DNA of 64,000 bases from Ginsengibacter hankyongi (GTDB lineage Bacteria > Bacteroidota > Bacteroidia > Chitinophagales > Chitinophagaceae). The notes beneath the pieces were generated by a model. The model was not told the origin of the DNA. It saw only the letters and a list, made by a program, of their open reading frames with translations, and searched no databases. The stretch is from assembly GCF_008710285.1 (NCBI RefSeq), contig NZ_VYQF01000005.1:62001-126000 (forward strand). Reading direction: 5' to 3'. The number at the start of each line of letters is the position of its first letter. Position 1 is the first letter of the stretch. The translations under genes were made by a program, and so were the position numbers. Of the stretch, positions 50,546-60,598 are shown piece by piece.

Positions 50546-51124
50546 ATGAAAAAAAGCTTTTTAGTAATTCTTACTTGTGTTATAAGTGTAATTATTTTCC
50601 AGGCATTTACAACGTCGCGGGAGCCACACTTTAAAAATTTACAAATACTTCCTAAAGATATTTCAGGACATGATCTCGATAGTGTGATGCATCACTTTAC
50701 TGCAGCGCTGGGAGTAAAATGCAATTTTTGCCATGTAAGAAATGAAAGCGAAAGAAAAATGGATTTTGCAAGCGATGATAAACCTGAAAAAAATATCGCG
50801 CGTAAAATGATGTTAATGGCGATAGACATTAATAAAAATTATTTCAAAGGGATGGAGCATGATATGGATCACGACATGGACCATGATATGAAAAACATGG
50901 ACAGCAGTATGCATAAAGATATGGTTCATGATATGAGTAATATGGTTCATGATATGAGTAACATGGATCATAAAATGATGGAAGGCGATTCAAAATATAT
51001 GTTACAATCTGTAACTTGCTATACTTGCCATAAAGGAGATCCTCATCCTGAATCAAAACTACCTCCACGCCCGGAAGGTCCAAAACCTGCGGAACAACAA
51101 CAGAAGCCAGCGGATAATAAATAG
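50546..51124 (+). CDS. Di-heme cytochrome c with Met/His-rich insertion
   Basis: 192 residues with a signal anchor (1-22). Two heme sites are visible: CNFCH at 59-63 and CYTCH at 158-162. NLQILPKDISGHDLDSVMHH and DFASDDKPEKNIARKMM match a Bacteroidota cytochrome c type related to the photosynthetic-reaction-centre cytochrome subunit. Between the hemes, residues about 103-144 are an array of MDHDM, MVHDMSN and similar units, a Met/His/Asp-rich insert that looks like a copper-binding tail. The C-terminus is Pro/Lys-rich. Periplasmic electron transfer is likely; the partner is unknown. Confidence 0.85.
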   Translation: MKKSFLVILTCVISVIIFQAFTTSREPHFKNLQILPKDISGHDLDSVMHHFTAALGVKCNFCHVRNESERKMDFASDDKPEKNIARKMMLMAIDINKNYFKGMEHDMDHDMDHDMKNMDSSMHKDMVHDMSNMVHDMSNMDHKMMEGDSKYMLQSVTCYTCHKGDPHPESKLPPRPEGPKPAEQQQKPADNK

Positions 51125-51276
51125 TACCGTTTTGTAACCGACATTTTGTTCATAGTAAACTCCGTTCCGTTTACCCGGGAGAAATTTTTTGCCGGGTAAT
51201 AATTCCTCTTATCGGACTTTTAATAAAATTTGAAGGACTATAAATTGAAAGGTTTTGCCTGGAGATTAAAAATATT

Positions 51277-52000
51277 TTATTCAATTTCAAATAACAGAAC
51301 GCGTGTTTTTTCAAGAGGATTAAAATTATTATCGGCAACAAATAATAAAGATATTTTGCCGTTGGGCAGTGTTGTTCCAAAAGTGACCTTCAACATTATC
51401 AATATAAATTCCCAGTTTATCCATATTTAATAATAGCTTTTTTGAAACTGTTTTCAACTCCGGTTTATTTTTTAGAGAAGAAAGTTCTTGAACATTTTCT
51501 GCGGAAGAAACATCTGCAATGAAAACTTTAATGGTAAACGCAAGCCTGCCGGTAGAGTAGGAGAACTCAATAACTAAAAATTTATTTTTATTTAGCGCAA
51601 GAAGATCCGGAATGCCGTTAATTCTAAATGCATTTAATGGTGTTGGAGCAAAAGTAACAGGATCGAGAATGTATGCATATTGTGCTATGGGCTTTTTGGT
51701 ATCCATATCAAATTTAAGGATTCTTGTAATGCCCGTAGAATCGTTTAACCCTGCCCGTGAGCCATCAACGTATAGCGGTTCTTCCACGCTTGCAAATAGT
51801 GCTTTATAATTTTCTGAGAAAGTTACACCTTCGAAAACGCTATTTTTTCTTGCGCCTGATTTATTGGATTGCATATGCAATTGCGGCGGTAATTGAAAGG
51901 TATCCAAATAATTTCCATCAGCATTTATTCAGTTTCAGATGGATCTTCCAGAACTAATTTTCCCGGCTTTGCAATGCGCTCACCTTCATTGGTCCATACA
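51277..52000 (-). pseudogene. Frameshifted phytase-like (esterase-like beta-propeller) gene
   Basis: Pieces of one protein lie in different frames on the minus strand. WTNEGERIAKPGKLVLEDPS is read just below 52000; a frameshift near 51930 leads to NADGNYLDTFQLPPQ and KNSVFEGVTFSENYKALFAS, then ITRILKFDMDTKKPIAQYAY and GIYIDNVEG. A second frameshift near 51386 restores VTFGTTLPNGKISLLFVADN and the ending LEKTRVLLFEIE. All parts fit the phytase-like family of secreted beta-propellers. The first third of the gene is missing. Either the gene has decayed, or sequencing errors caused the shifts, but two shifts plus a lost N-terminus favour decay. Confidence 0.75.
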
Positions 52001-52171
52001 AACGTGAAACACGCAAATACAACTTCATAAATTATTATTGAAACGCAAATTTGGAGAAACTTTACAATAAAATGAGCCTTTGTAAATGAAAACAATAATT
52101 GCTAATTTTAGGATATACAGTATTCATAAAACTGTAACAGTTCTTTCGTTTATCATTTAAAATCTAAAGTT

Positions 52172-52651
52172 ATGGAAGACACTGATATAACAGAAAAAAC
52201 AAGTATTACTCAACCCCGGTGGCTTACTATTGTTAGAATCGCATTAGGCCTCATTCTTTTTTGGAAAGGAATTTCTTTTATTCGCGATTCATCAGACCTG
52301 CATTTAATGCTGCAAAGAATGGCAATAGGTGTTGTTGATAAAAACTCTGAGTGGATTGCTTTCCTGATTACTTATATAAATTTATTAGGTGGCTTGTTTA
52401 TTACGGTCGGCCTTTTTACTAAAACCTCCTGCATTGTGCAAATACCCATTCTTATTGGCGCAGTATTCTTTGTGAATACAAAACACGGGCTTAATCAAAG
52501 TACGTCACAACTTATTCTTTCCGCGGTCGTGCTGGTTCTGCTGGTTCTTTTTGCAATAAAAGGGAGCGGTGTCTTATCCGCGGATGAATATTTTAGAAGT
52601 TATTACAAAGCCGGCTCAGAGGATGGTAATACAAAAAAGTTTTTTAAATAG
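52172..52651 (+). CDS. DoxX-family membrane protein
   Basis: 159 residues with four hydrophobic helices (about 20-36, 62-82, 87-107, 112-131). RIALGLILFWKGISFIRD opens the family pattern, and ITYINLLGGLFITVGLFTKT marks the second helix. DoxX-like proteins are small membrane subunits linked to quinol oxidation or to thiosulfate:quinone reductase; most remain of unknown role. It stands alone between the pseudogene and the epimerase. Confidence 0.85.
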   Translation: MEDTDITEKTSITQPRWLTIVRIALGLILFWKGISFIRDSSDLHLMLQRMAIGVVDKNSEWIAFLITYINLLGGLFITVGLFTKTSCIVQIPILIGAVFFVNTKHGLNQSTSQLILSAVVLVLLVLFAIKGSGVLSADEYFRSYYKAGSEDGNTKKFFK

Positions 52652-52682
52652 TGAATGTTATTCCGATGGAAAAGACTTAAGA

Positions 52683-53801
52683 TCAAACAATTATTTTTTC
52701 TAATTTTTCTAATCTTTCTTTTGCTATCCATGCGCCAAGCCCTACGGTTTCAGGCACATCGATAATCCCATTTTCTTTGTAAATAATTCCGCCACTCACG
52801 GGATCTTCTGCAAACATAAGCGGAGTATCAAAATCGCAATACAAAATATTTTTGCTGCTTAATGCCAGGTGTGCATTTGCGGTCATTGCAATTTTTGATT
52901 CCATAAAACCCCCAACCTGCATTTTCATATTTTCTTTTTCAGCCAATGCAATTATTTTTTTTGCTTTTAATAAGCCGGATGATTTCCCCAACTTTAAATT
53001 AAACATATCACATGAACGCAATTGAATCAATCGTTCAGCATCGTGGTGATCGCAACAACTTTCATCAGCCATAATTGGTATAGGGCTTTTCTTTTTTACT
53101 TTTTTAAGATTAAGATAATCCCAGCGTGGTATTGGCTCTTCGCAATATTGTATATTATAATCTTTCAAAGCCTGTAAAACTTTTATAGCTGTCTTCGCAT
53201 CCCATCCCTGGTTGGCATCTATGCGAATTGGTATTTTTCCTCCAATTGCTTTTCTTATTGCTTTTATTCTTGCAACATCAGTTTCTTTACTTTCTCCCAA
53301 TTTTACTTTTATAACCTGGTAACCTGCTTTTTTTATCTTTAACGCATCGCTTGCCATTTTCTCAGGATTACCAATACTTACTGTATAATCTGTAATTAAT
53401 TTTTTGTCTTTTTTGCCACCCAAAAATTTATATAACGGCACTCCCGTATGTTGCGAGGCAATATCGTATAAGGCGATATCAAATGCACTTTTAATGCTGT
53501 GGTTACCATAAATGGTTTTGTCCATCATGTTCATACAATCTTCAATATTCAATGGATTCTTTCCCTTTAGTTTTTTGGCAAGAATTTCACCTACTGAGAA
53601 ACAAGTAGATTGTGTTTCTCCGTTAATAGTCATGAAAGGGCTGCATTCTCCAAAGCCGCTAATGCCAATGTTTGTCCGGATAACTGCTATAATATTTTCT
53701 GCGTTATAAATTGGCCCCAGTGAAATAACAAAGGGCTCTTTTAAAGGAATAAATAATTTGTATAATTCAATTTGGGTTATTTGCAAATCGTGAGCTGTCA
53801 T
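52683..53801 (-). CDS. Dipeptide epimerase (enolase superfamily)
   Basis: 372 residues. Capping domain about 1-130, barrel about 140-340. Catalytic Lys in VIKVKLG, metal ligands in RIDANQGW, CEEPIP and MADESC, second Lys in FNLKLGKSSG, and the CDFDTPLM motif, where the DxD pair marks dipeptide epimerases. It likely epimerises L-Ala-D/L-Glu or a related dipeptide, fitting muropeptide recycling. The exact dipeptide is not decidable. The divergent neighbour is DoxX; the TonB receptor gene lies upstream on the same strand. Confidence 0.85.
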   Translation of the reverse strand: MTAHDLQITQIELYKLFIPLKEPFVISLGPIYNAENIIAVIRTNIGISGFGECSPFMTINGETQSTCFSVGEILAKKLKGKNPLNIEDCMNMMDKTIYGNHSIKSAFDIALYDIASQHTGVPLYKFLGGKKDKKLITDYTVSIGNPEKMASDALKIKKAGYQVIKVKLGESKETDVARIKAIRKAIGGKIPIRIDANQGWDAKTAIKVLQALKDYNIQYCEEPIPRWDYLNLKKVKKKSPIPIMADESCCDHHDAERLIQLRSCDMFNLKLGKSSGLLKAKKIIALAEKENMKMQVGGFMESKIAMTANAHLALSSKNILYCDFDTPLMFAEDPVSGGIIYKENGIIDVPETVGLGAWIAKERLEKLEKIIV

Positions 53802-53860
53802 TTATCTTCTGGTTTAAAAATCTTAATTTATTTTAATGAATATGTGCCAAGGATTATCAT

Positions 53861-56359
53861 TTAAAACCTTGCCAGCAATTTAAAATTAATAAGCCTTGGC
53901 GTTAACCGATTTGGAATGCTGAATGTATCGTTTGCAAAATCTTTTATTAATTGATAAGAGATGGTATTTGCACGATCAATTAAATTAAATACTTCAAGGC
54001 TCGCCCAGATATTATCAAAACTGCGAAAAGGGGAGTGGCTGCGGCGCAATGATTTTTCACTGAGCAATAAAGCGCTAAAACCAATATCAGCTCTTATGTA
54101 TGGCTCAATAATCAACGCATTGCGATACCTCACATTGTTAGGAATATTATAAGGCATATTGCTTCCGTAAATCAGGTTAAGATGCACTCTAAAATTTTTA
54201 TTGGTGCTTAAATAATCCTGTAAAAAGAGCCCAAGCGTTAGTAACCTATCAGTCGGCCTTCTTACATAACCCACGTTATTCTTTAAGCTGTCGGCAACAA
54301 CCTGGTCTGTCGCTTGAGACGTTATAATTTCACCGGCAGCATTTTTATAAGTATAATAAAAGTCATTATTAAGATTTTCTTTAGTGCTGCTTAATCCAAT
54401 ACTAAACCAGCTTTCAGCGTCTTTTACCAGATCAGTAAAGATGCGGGTTTCAATTCCGGTAGCATAAGCTTTTGCATTATTGTTTCCGTAATATTGAATT
54501 CTTACATTGTCAATATCATAAACATCCACATCAGTAAGCGATTTATAATATGCTTCTGTAGTTATGCGCATGGGCCGGTCACCTGAAGAAAGATTGTAAT
54601 CGAATCCGGCAACAAACTGTGCACTTTTCTGGCTTTTTAATGCGGTGTTTACAGTTCCATCATATCTTCTCATTTCACGATAAAATGGTGGCTGGTCATA
54701 TATTCCGGCTGCGGCTTTAAGAACGATATCTTTTTTCCAGTTAGGTTTATAACTGAGCTGTGCCCTGGGACTAACAAGGAACTCGTGATTCAATGAATTG
54801 TAATTGAAGCGGGCGCCTACCTGCAGAGTGACATCTCTAACGGAATCGCCTAATCGAATATTGTCCTGAACGTAACCGCTATATTTATCAATAGAAAGAT
54901 TTGTTGAAGATTTTAATACACGGCTTAGATTTAGAACATTCGGATTATAGGGCAACGAATATTCTGCACTGTCCTGGTATTCCCATTCATTCAATTTTTC
55001 ACGAATAATTGTATGATCAACTCCTGCTCCCCATTGTATAAAATGTTTTCCTATATCAAAATTTCCTTTATGGCTTATGTTGTAAACATCAATGTTTAGT
55101 GAATTGCGTGCGTAGTTTTGATATACGCCGGCGCCAAGCGGATTTACAATCTGGCCGTAACTTGAACTCGTTTTATCAAAATCCCTTTCGCCAAAAAAAT
55201 AGGCGCCTGTGATATCATAATTTTCTTTTTCATTATCTCCGTAATGGCTCGCCATCCATTTTAATTTTACTCTTTTATTTACCACTTGATTGAGGCTTAA
55301 ACCAACAAGATTTGTATTATAATTATCTTTCTCCTGTCCATCGAAAAATATATTAAGTGCAAGGTCTGCTGTAAATAAAGGGGAGAAAACTGCCGTGGAT
55401 TTTTGAGCAGATTCAGGGATTAAAGTAAACTTTGAACCTGAAAGAATCCCAAGTAACTCAAGTTGTAATTTATTGGAAAGTTTATAAGTAATAAATGCCT
55501 GGAGGTCTAAAGCAGATGGAACATAATTCCCTTTTACTTCCTGGCTGCTTAATAAATCTTTATTGGTTTTACTGCGAACTCCAAACAACCAGGTAAGCTT
55601 TTGATTTTTTGAAGACCCTTCAAAATGAAATCCCTGTTCTAAAAGACTTACGTAAGCCGAGCCGCCAAATGTAGTTGGTTTTTTGTATTGAATATCGAGT
55701 ACGCTGCTTATTTTATCGCCATACTTTGCCTGGAATCCACCGTTATAAAAACTAATGTTTTTTGCAAGCTCAGGATTTATAAAACTTAATCCTTCCTGCT
55801 GTGCATTGCTTACAAGGAATGGGCGATAAATTTCAAAATCATTTATGTAAATAAGATTTTCATCGTAATTACCACCACGGACAGAATATTGTGATGTAAG
55901 CTCATTATTGCTTCCAACCAATATTTTTATAAGAGCTTCAACGCCTCCTGTAGCACTTGGCAAAGTAGTGGTGCTTTTAGGATTTATCTTTACAAGACCT
56001 GTTTCTGTTCTTTCCTTCTGATTATTTATTATAACTGCCTGTAATGTTTTTCCACTTCGGTCAAGCTTTACCGTTAGTTGCTCTTCTTCACTCTCACTCA
56101 GGTAAAAATTCTTTTGTTCATCCCTGTAGCCTGTAAAGGAAAATATTAATGCAAAAGCTTTTTCGGCGGGAACTTTTATACGGTAGGTTCCGGAATCGGA
56201 AGTAACAATGCCTTTTTCTTTTCCCAGTATTGTAATACTAACACCCGGTAAAGGATTTTCATTTTCATCAATTACTTTCCCTGATACATAAGCAGCCTTC
56301 TTTTGCGAAAACCCCGAAAGCGCCATAAATACAAGGATAAAGGAAACCGCTATTCTCAT
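53861..56359 (-). CDS. TonB-dependent receptor with carboxypeptidase-regulatory-like domain
   Basis: 832 residues. Signal peptide (1-18), then an Ig-like CarboxypepD_reg domain (GKVIDENENPLPGVSITILG, about 28-105), a plug domain (TLPSATGGVEALIKILVGSN, about 110-230) and a 22-strand-type barrel ending in ITPRLINFKLLARF-like aromatic residues. It imports an unknown ligand across the outer membrane with TonB energy. No SusD partner is next to it, so it is not a standard polysaccharide locus. It precedes the epimerase gene by about 60 bases; co-transcription is possible. Confidence 0.9.
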   Translation of the reverse strand: MRIAVSFILVFMALSGFSQKKAAYVSGKVIDENENPLPGVSITILGKEKGIVTSDSGTYRIKVPAEKAFALIFSFTGYRDEQKNFYLSESEEEQLTVKLDRSGKTLQAVIINNQKERTETGLVKINPKSTTTLPSATGGVEALIKILVGSNNELTSQYSVRGGNYDENLIYINDFEIYRPFLVSNAQQEGLSFINPELAKNISFYNGGFQAKYGDKISSVLDIQYKKPTTFGGSAYVSLLEQGFHFEGSSKNQKLTWLFGVRSKTNKDLLSSQEVKGNYVPSALDLQAFITYKLSNKLQLELLGILSGSKFTLIPESAQKSTAVFSPLFTADLALNIFFDGQEKDNYNTNLVGLSLNQVVNKRVKLKWMASHYGDNEKENYDITGAYFFGERDFDKTSSSYGQIVNPLGAGVYQNYARNSLNIDVYNISHKGNFDIGKHFIQWGAGVDHTIIREKLNEWEYQDSAEYSLPYNPNVLNLSRVLKSSTNLSIDKYSGYVQDNIRLGDSVRDVTLQVGARFNYNSLNHEFLVSPRAQLSYKPNWKKDIVLKAAAGIYDQPPFYREMRRYDGTVNTALKSQKSAQFVAGFDYNLSSGDRPMRITTEAYYKSLTDVDVYDIDNVRIQYYGNNNAKAYATGIETRIFTDLVKDAESWFSIGLSSTKENLNNDFYYTYKNAAGEIITSQATDQVVADSLKNNVGYVRRPTDRLLTLGLFLQDYLSTNKNFRVHLNLIYGSNMPYNIPNNVRYRNALIIEPYIRADIGFSALLLSEKSLRRSHSPFRSFDNIWASLEVFNLIDRANTISYQLIKDFANDTFSIPNRLTPRLINFKLLARF

Positions 56360-56500
56360 AAAGTGAAGATAATATTTTATGCATTATATCTTATAACGAT
56401 CATATACATTTCAAATTGCTGCGATGGTTAACAACTTTAGTACGGGTATAAAATTTCAAACGCAACCAAAGTTCCGTTTCAATTTTATTATTTTTGAAAA

Positions 56501-57343
56501 ATGAGAAAGACACATATTATTTTTTGGTTTTTTATTTCTTTGGTACCCGTTAGCTGCTCTATGCAACAGGAACGCAAAGATGAAAGAATTGTGGATGATA
56601 AACCTCTCGTTTTTAAGGATCCTTTTCATAGGCTTTGTCAATATTGGGAAGTTACTGATGCTGAAAACCCCACGTTCAGGGACCTTTATGATGATAAGGA
56701 AGAAGACGTTATAAATTATCCGGGCATCATATTTATGACAGACTCAACGTTTCTTGAAAACCCAAAAGCCGCGATGCGTTATGGCAAATTCATTTTTAAG
56801 GGTAAAGAGATTGATGCGCAATTTGATGATGGAAAAAAAGCAGTCTATACCATTCAACGTGTGCAGGGCGATACGATGCAGGTTAGGAGAGTTGAGAAGG
56901 ATCATACAACCATTCTATTTGTAGAAGGAAACCGGGTATTCTGGCCGGATGCTTCATTAAATCCTTTTAATAAAATAAACAGCTTATGGAGAATTAAACC
57001 TTCTAAAAGCGAAAGTGAACAGGAGTTAAAAGAAAGGTTGAAAGGATGTGTTCAGTTTTACGAATATCTTTTTTTGGGCAATGCTGAAAGCGATAATAAA
57101 GAGATAGATTTTGTTGGGTTGCCCACATGTTTTAAATGGTACCAGGGCGGCATTTTTGTTCTTTCAGAAAAAAACCTTGATAAGAAATGGATCAACTGTT
57201 TTTATTCTAAAGAACAGGCGTTGCAGGCAAGGCAAATGATGGAAGACGCAGTTACAACAAAAAAATACGACTGGGATACCACGCAAACGAATTGGCTAAA
57301 ACAAACTGCCAATGTTTTAAAACAGATACACGATAAAATGTAG
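56501..57343 (+). CDS. Hypothetical lipoprotein
   Basis: 280 residues with signal peptide and lipobox VSC (lipid cysteine at 19). The middle is beta-rich (FIFKGKEIDAQFDDGKKAVY), the C-terminal part helical (KEQALQARQMMEDAVTTKKY). I do not recognise the family. A TATTTTTG box ends exactly 4 bases before the ATG. It is divergent from the TonB receptor gene. Confidence 0.65.
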   Translation: MRKTHIIFWFFISLVPVSCSMQQERKDERIVDDKPLVFKDPFHRLCQYWEVTDAENPTFRDLYDDKEEDVINYPGIIFMTDSTFLENPKAAMRYGKFIFKGKEIDAQFDDGKKAVYTIQRVQGDTMQVRRVEKDHTTILFVEGNRVFWPDASLNPFNKINSLWRIKPSKSESEQELKERLKGCVQFYEYLFLGNAESDNKEIDFVGLPTCFKWYQGGIFVLSEKNLDKKWINCFYSKEQALQARQMMEDAVTTKKYDWDTTQTNWLKQTANVLKQIHDKM

Positions 57344-57362
57344 GTTTGAGTTGTGAGTGGCT

Positions 57363-58007
57363 CTAAAGCATCTTAAATTTCTTTATTGTTTCTTTAGGAT
57401 CAACAGAATTAAAAATTGCATTTCCTGCAACCAATACATCAGCACCCGCATTTAAAATTTCCTTTGCATTTTGTAACGATACACCACCGTCAATTTCAAT
57501 TTTTGCAGAAGAACCGGATTCTGTAATTAATTTTTTTAAGTCTTTAATTTTTTGAATTGAATAAGGAATGAATGATTGTGCACCAAACCCCGGGTTTACA
57601 CTCATAAGGTTTACCAAATCAATATCAGCAATAATATCGTTAAGAAGAATAATAGGAGAATGAGGATTAATAGCCACACCGGCTTTCATGCCCAAAGATT
57701 TTATCTGCTGAATATTGCGATGCAAATTCGGGCACGCTTCCAGGTGAACCGTTAGTCCATCGGCACCGGCATCTTTAAATTCATCTGCATATTTTTCAGG
57801 TTCTAAAATCATTAGGTGTACGTCAAAAAATTTTGTTCCAACTTTTTTTAGTTGTTTAATTACATTCATCCCATAACTGATATTCGGGACGAACCTTCCA
57901 TCCATAACGTCAAGATGAAACCAGTCAGCTTCGCTTTCATTAACTATTTTACAGGCATCGGCCAGGTGTAAAAAATCAGCAGCTAAAATCGATGGAGCAA
58001 GTATCAT
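57363..58007 (-). CDS. rpe: Ribulose-phosphate 3-epimerase
   Basis: 214 residues, TIM barrel. ILAPSILAADFLHL opens the fold, followed by WFHLDVMDGRFVPN, FDVHLM, LMSVNPGFGAQSFI and KIEIDGGV with the metal-binding His/Asp. It interconverts ribulose-5-phosphate and xylulose-5-phosphate, completing the link with rpiB. The TPR lipoprotein gene lies 32 bases upstream on the same strand, so they may be co-transcribed. Confidence 0.96.
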   Translation of the reverse strand: MILAPSILAADFLHLADACKIVNESEADWFHLDVMDGRFVPNISYGMNVIKQLKKVGTKFFDVHLMILEPEKYADEFKDAGADGLTVHLEACPNLHRNIQQIKSLGMKAGVAINPHSPIILLNDIIADIDLVNLMSVNPGFGAQSFIPYSIQKIKDLKKLITESGSSAKIEIDGGVSLQNAKEILNAGADVLVAGNAIFNSVDPKETIKKFKML

Positions 58008-58039
58008 TTATTATAAATTAAGAATTATGAGTTTAAATA

Positions 58040-58852
58040 TCAATTATTAGTTTTTCCCTGGAGTTTATTCAAGGCTTCCCGGGCTTCAATAAAATTTTTA
58101 TCATATAAAAGCGCAGTCTGGTAGCTTTGAATGGCATCATCTTTTTTGCCAAGTTTTTCATAACATCTTCCCATCCAGTAATATCCTTCATCAAAATTAT
58201 TTTGAACCGTCACAGCTCTTTTTAAAACTTCTAAAGCTTCTTCATATTTTTCTAAATCGTACAAAGCAATGGCTTTTTCACGATAAGAAAACATATAAGT
58301 GAAATCCATGTGGAGACTGCTGTCAAAATAATTAATGGCTTTAGTCTTATCATTATTGTAACTATAATATAATCCTTTTACAAACATTGCATCGGCGCCG
58401 GATTTTACCCTGTTTACTTTTAATAATCCATCTGCAATAATTAATGATTTTGGGTTTTTTACCTCAGCATAAATAGTTCCGAGTGCCACAAGATATTCCG
58501 GCATTGGATAAATATCTACAGCATGTTCCAAAGAATTTATTGCATTGAGTGTATCATCATTTTCAAAATGCAAAGTGGCTTTCATGTTCCATAGATAAGC
58601 ATTATTGCTGTCTTTTTTTATCTGGTCATCAGTAAGCGTTAACGCAGAATCATAAGAACCTTCATTCCTGTATGCTTCAATTAAATCCTGTATTAATAAA
58701 AGAGAATCAGGGTATTTCTTTATTGCATTTTTTAAAGATTCCTTTGAGCTTCCGGAGAGGTCAGCTTGAACTTTGTCATTAGAGTTATTGTTACATGAAA
58801 TAATTATGGTGAGGATAGTGCCACAGGCAATCTTTAAAATCGTTTTCATCAT
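58040..58852 (-). CDS. TPR-repeat lipoprotein
   Basis: 270 residues with lipobox IISC (lipid cysteine at 20). About five to six tetratricopeptide repeats follow, for example YLWNMKATLHFENDDTLNAI and YYWMGRCYEKLGKKDDAIQS. TPR proteins are scaffolds for protein contacts, here on the periplasmic or outer-membrane face. A TAAATTTG box (58857-58864, minus strand) ends 4 bases before the ATG. rpe follows 32 bases downstream. Confidence 0.8.
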   Translation of the reverse strand: MMKTILKIACGTILTIIISCNNNSNDKVQADLSGSSKESLKNAIKKYPDSLLLIQDLIEAYRNEGSYDSALTLTDDQIKKDSNNAYLWNMKATLHFENDDTLNAINSLEHAVDIYPMPEYLVALGTIYAEVKNPKSLIIADGLLKVNRVKSGADAMFVKGLYYSYNNDKTKAINYFDSSLHMDFTYMFSYREKAIALYDLEKYEEALEVLKRAVTVQNNFDEGYYWMGRCYEKLGKKDDAIQSYQTALLYDKNFIEAREALNKLQGKTNN

Positions 58853-58948
58853 TTCGCAAATTTACTCTACTGAACATTCATTATTTCCCGCGGATAGAAT
58901 TGCAAATATAAAGTTTGGCTAAATTGCAATGCATTTTTAAAAGATAGT

Positions 58949-60046
58949 ATGATGAAAATTTTCATTTCATTAATAAGTTTGTTTTCCCTTGGTTTTTGTT
59001 TTCAACACAAAAATGATTTGCGTGAACCGTCAATTTATAAATCTGATACGCTTCAATATCCGGAAGAGCATCATTTTAAAAACCCTCGCCAGCTTACGTT
59101 TGGAGGTGATAATGCAGAAGCATATTTTAGTTTTGATGGAAAGTATGTGATCTTTCAGCGAACAGATCCAAAAAATGGTATTATGTGCGACCAGATTTGG
59201 ATGGGAAAGATTCCTGAAAAAGCAGATGAGCCATTTACTCCAAAATTGGTGAGCACTGGTAAAGGTCGAACAACCTGTTCTTATTTTTATCCCGATGGAA
59301 AACATATTTTGTATGCATCAACTCATCTTGCTTCCAATGATTGTCCACCTGTTCCTGATAAAGAAAAAATGAAAAGATATATCTGGCCGGTGTATGAAAG
59401 CTTTGATATTTTTAAAGGAGATACTAACGGCAATATTATTCAACAGCTTACTCATACAAAAGGTTACGATGCAGAAGCAACCGTTTCGCCCAAAGGTGAT
59501 AAAATTATATTTACGTCTATGCGTAATGGTGATCTTGATTTATATACAATGGATTTAGATGGGAAAAATATAAAGCAAATAACCAATACGCTTGGTTATG
59601 ATGGCGGTGCCTGGTTTAGCCCTGATGGAACAAAAATTGTTTGGCGTGCCAGCAGGCCCAAAACAAAAGAAGAAATCGAGGATTATAAAAATTTGTTATC
59701 GCAAAGCCTGGTGGCGCCTACTTCAATGGAGGTATATGTTGCTAATGCTGACGGAAGTGATGCGCATCAAATTACATTTCTTGATAAAGCTAATTGGGCT
59801 CCCAACTTTACTCCGGACGGAAAGCATATTATTTTTTGCAGCAATCATGAGTATGCAAGAGGTTTTCCCTTTAATATGTATATAACGGATATAAATGGAC
59901 AGGGACTCGAGAAAATAAGCAGGGATAAAGGTTTCGATGCATTCCCTATGTTTAGCCGTGATGGTAAAAAAATTCTTTTCAGCAGTAACCGTAATAATGG
60001 TGGCGGCCACGATACTAATGTTTTTATTGCTGATTGGGTGGAATGA
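58949..60046 (+). CDS. TolB-like beta-propeller (PD40) secreted protein
   Basis: 365 residues with a signal peptide (1-17). Repeats of the PD40 type are visible: AYFSFDGKYVIFQRT, YFYPDGKHILYAST, TVSPKGDKIIFTSM, WFSPDGTKIVWRAS, NFTPDGKHIIFCSN and MFSRDGKKILFSSN. The six repeats fit a six-bladed propeller like TolB or the propeller of oligopeptidases, without the hydrolase domain. It may bind a protein or sugar partner in the periplasm. Divergent from the TPR gene. Confidence 0.85.
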   Translation: MMKIFISLISLFSLGFCFQHKNDLREPSIYKSDTLQYPEEHHFKNPRQLTFGGDNAEAYFSFDGKYVIFQRTDPKNGIMCDQIWMGKIPEKADEPFTPKLVSTGKGRTTCSYFYPDGKHILYASTHLASNDCPPVPDKEKMKRYIWPVYESFDIFKGDTNGNIIQQLTHTKGYDAEATVSPKGDKIIFTSMRNGDLDLYTMDLDGKNIKQITNTLGYDGGAWFSPDGTKIVWRASRPKTKEEIEDYKNLLSQSLVAPTSMEVYVANADGSDAHQITFLDKANWAPNFTPDGKHIIFCSNHEYARGFPFNMYITDINGQGLEKISRDKGFDAFPMFSRDGKKILFSSNRNNGGGHDTNVFIADWVE

Positions 60047-60109
60047 AGAGTGATAAGTTTAAAGATTTGCTGCATTAACAATAAAAAATATTATTGCGTA
60101 GTAAACACA

Positions 60110-60598
60110 TTAGTTTAATTCAATTACCTCACAATCTTTAATATCCTTTCCATCTATCGCAAACCTGATGATGGTTTTAATTTTGTGCCATCCCTGCTTA
60201 CCTGCTGCACCTGGATTCATGTGTAAGCAACTTAGTTTTTCATCGTACATAATCTTTAGAATATGAGAGTGTCCGCTTATAAACAGTTGCGGGTGATGAA
60301 TTAAAATTTCTTTTTTGGTCTCTGCGTTATAACGCGGCGGATAACCCCCGATATGCCGCATCATCACTTTTACTCCTTCACACATGAAGACTAACTGTTC
60401 AGGGTAAACGCTTCTTATATCATAGCCGTCTATATTTCCATAAACGCCGCGAAGTGGTTTAAGAGATTTAAGTTGATCTGCAATCACTGATGTTCCAAAA
60501 TCACCCGCATGCCATATTTCATCGCAATCTTTGAAATGTTCCAAAACGGATGGATCAAGGAAATTATGTGTATCTGATATTAATCCGATCTTAGTCAA
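60110..60598 (-). CDS. YfcE-type metallophosphoesterase
   Basis: 162 residues. IGLISDTHNFLDP, IWHAGDFG, YGNIDGYDIR (a GN(H/D) site), and ISGHSHILKI with HMNPGAAGKQGWHK carry the metal-binding residues of the YfcE/MJ0936 family. It is a small cytoplasmic phosphodiesterase, usually with broad activity on cyclic or aryl phosphodiesters (family knowledge). Convergent with the propeller gene; the physiological substrate is unknown. Confidence 0.9.
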   Translation of the reverse strand: MTKIGLISDTHNFLDPSVLEHFKDCDEIWHAGDFGTSVIADQLKSLKPLRGVYGNIDGYDIRSVYPEQLVFMCEGVKVMMRHIGGYPPRYNAETKKEILIHHPQLFISGHSHILKIMYDEKLSCLHMNPGAAGKQGWHKIKTIIRFAIDGKDIKDCEVIELN

